This document shows, in pieces, positions 5,356 to 5,647 of a DNA stretch of 5,647 nt. How positions within the stretch are numbered: position 1 is the first letter of the stretch; every line of letters starts with the position of its first letter. Source of the DNA: Candidatus Adlerbacteria bacterium (GTDB taxonomy: Bacteria; Patescibacteriota; Minisyncoccia; Phycocordibacterales; SBAW01); assembly GCA_903824155.1 (NCBI GenBank), contig CAIJVL010000005.1, forward strand, positions 1 to 5,647, given 5' to 3'. The position numbers and the translations under genes are program-made. Under the pieces are notes generated by a model. That model was given only the letters and a program-made list of their open reading frames with translations, had not been told where the DNA came from and did not search any database.

Positions 5356-5510
5356 GTGCAATTTGCACCCTATGTACCGCCGTACAAATGGCTTACCTTA
5401 CGGAATATTTGAAGGCCTAGGATAGCCGAGAAATCGGCTATCCTAGGCAATATATTGGGTTAGCTAAACCGATAAACCTTTAGTTTACAACGTATCTCGG
5501 ATAGGTTGTA
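5356..5510. other. Hairpin-rich intergenic stretch (possible structured RNA or repeat cluster)
   Basis: After the terminator, several inverted repeats follow in 155 bases. These are GTGCAA-T-TTGCAC (5356-5368), TGTAC/GTACA around a CGCC loop (5373-5386), the perfect 15-bp stem at 5415-5448, the 8-base palindrome TTAGCTAA (5460-5467), and an imperfect 10-bp stem at 5486-5510 (TACAAC/GTTGTA outside, TATC/GATA inside, one G-G mismatch, TCG loop). No reading frame of convincing length crosses it. I do not recognise it as tmRNA, RNase P RNA, 6S or a known riboswitch. It may be a small RNA, a cluster of palindromic repeats, or 3' regulatory DNA. Confidence 0.35.
5415..5448. repeat. Perfect 15-bp inverted repeat with GAAA loop
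   Basis: GCCTAGGATAGCCGA (5415-5429) is the exact reverse complement of TCGGCTATCCTAGGC (5434-5448), separated only by GAAA. Read as + strand RNA this is a very stable hairpin capped by a GNRA tetraloop. No T-tract follows on either strand, so it is not a standard intrinsic terminator. Confidence 0.85.
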
Positions 5511-5541
5511 TTTGCCGTAAATTTTGTAATTGTTTTTGATT

Positions 5542-5647
5542 TTATTTTGATTTTTTTGCCGCACCCAAAACTATTTCTTTTTCTGTCTCGTTCGGGATAT
5601 TTTCTTTTTTTGTTAGTGAACTTTCCATAATTATTTTATTAATTAAT
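5542..5647 (-). CDS. Possible C-terminal end of a minus-strand gene (partial)
   Basis: The minus strand is open from the right edge to a TAA at 5544-5542, giving 34 residues ending in ...EIVLGAAKKSK. The composition is Lys/Glu/Ser-rich, like a charged C-terminal tail. An internal ATG at 5628 could instead begin a 28-residue peptide, but no ribosome binding site is seen. A convergent gene here would fit the bidirectional terminator at 5324-5348, though the nearly 200-base distance is long. The AT-rich sequence leaves chance open frames likely, so confidence is low. Confidence 0.28.
   Translation of the reverse strand, partial: LINKIIMESSLTKKENIPNETEKEIVLGAAKKSK

Noticed and set aside
5372..5425. 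A 17-codon + strand ORF (MYRRTNGLPYGIFEGLG) whose stop lies in the left arm of the 15-bp hairpin, resembling a leader peptide with attenuator
   Set aside because: It has no ribosome binding site, no run of one regulatory codon and no visible downstream gene to control; chance is more likely.
5303..5529. Direct repeat AAATTTTGTAA at 5303-5313 and 5519-5529 flanking the hairpin region, like a target-site duplication
   Set aside because: The repeat is pure AT-rich low complexity with a related copy nearby, and no transposase or terminal inverted repeats bound the interval.
5534..5554. Two copies of TTTTGATTTT, 11 bases apart
   Set aside because: Low-complexity T-rich DNA; no further copies or spacer structure to suggest iterons or a CRISPR array.

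Overview
The window reads as a piece of a small bacterial genome, most likely a member of the Candidate Phyla Radiation / Patescibacteria (Parcubacteria-like). This is an inference. It rests on short genes packed head to tail on one strand, weak or absent Shine-Dalgarno signals with promoters sitting almost on the start codons, an Obg reduced to two domains, and a last gene whose N-terminal module (YISSxRAAK...DYIGQLVRxGKV...VGRAWYV) I associate with that group. No ribosomal marker is present to confirm it.

All confident genes are on the + strand. The left edge (1-279) is the tail of a protein ending in a SEC-C zinc motif, most likely SecA. One base later comes a Nudix hydrolase (281-718), and four bases after that a CcdA/DsbD-type six-helix membrane protein with its two redox cysteines (723-1469). 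After a 37-base gap holding an extended -10 promoter comes a small YvlD/'phage holin 4'-type membrane protein (1507-1857), then the ribosome-assembly GTPase Obg (1872-2846). A 74-base gap with two promoter-like -10 elements precedes gatB (2921-4366), the tRNA-binding subunit of the Asp/Glu-tRNA amidotransferase. A 14-base perfect palindrome over the gatB stop codon leads into an unrecognised gene (4385-5263): an N-terminal excisionase/MerR-like putative DNA-binding module, a long acidic linker and one C-terminal membrane helix.

The right end (5264-5647) is AT-rich. It holds a strong bidirectional terminator, several further inverted repeats including a perfect 15-bp stem with a GAAA loop, and a possible C-terminal end of a minus-strand gene running in from the right edge.

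The genes are mainly housekeeping functions: protein export (SecA), thiol/electron transfer across the membrane (CcdA), nucleotide clean-up (Nudix), ribosome maturation (Obg) and indirect aminoacylation (GatB). The most unusual signals are two long perfect inverted repeats inside reading frames. One is in gatB, at a spot where the protein is about 12 residues longer than the family form I remember. The other is in the linker of the last gene. Both look like in-frame palindromic element insertions. The hairpin-rich 3' intergenic region and the putative membrane-tethered DNA-binding protein come next.
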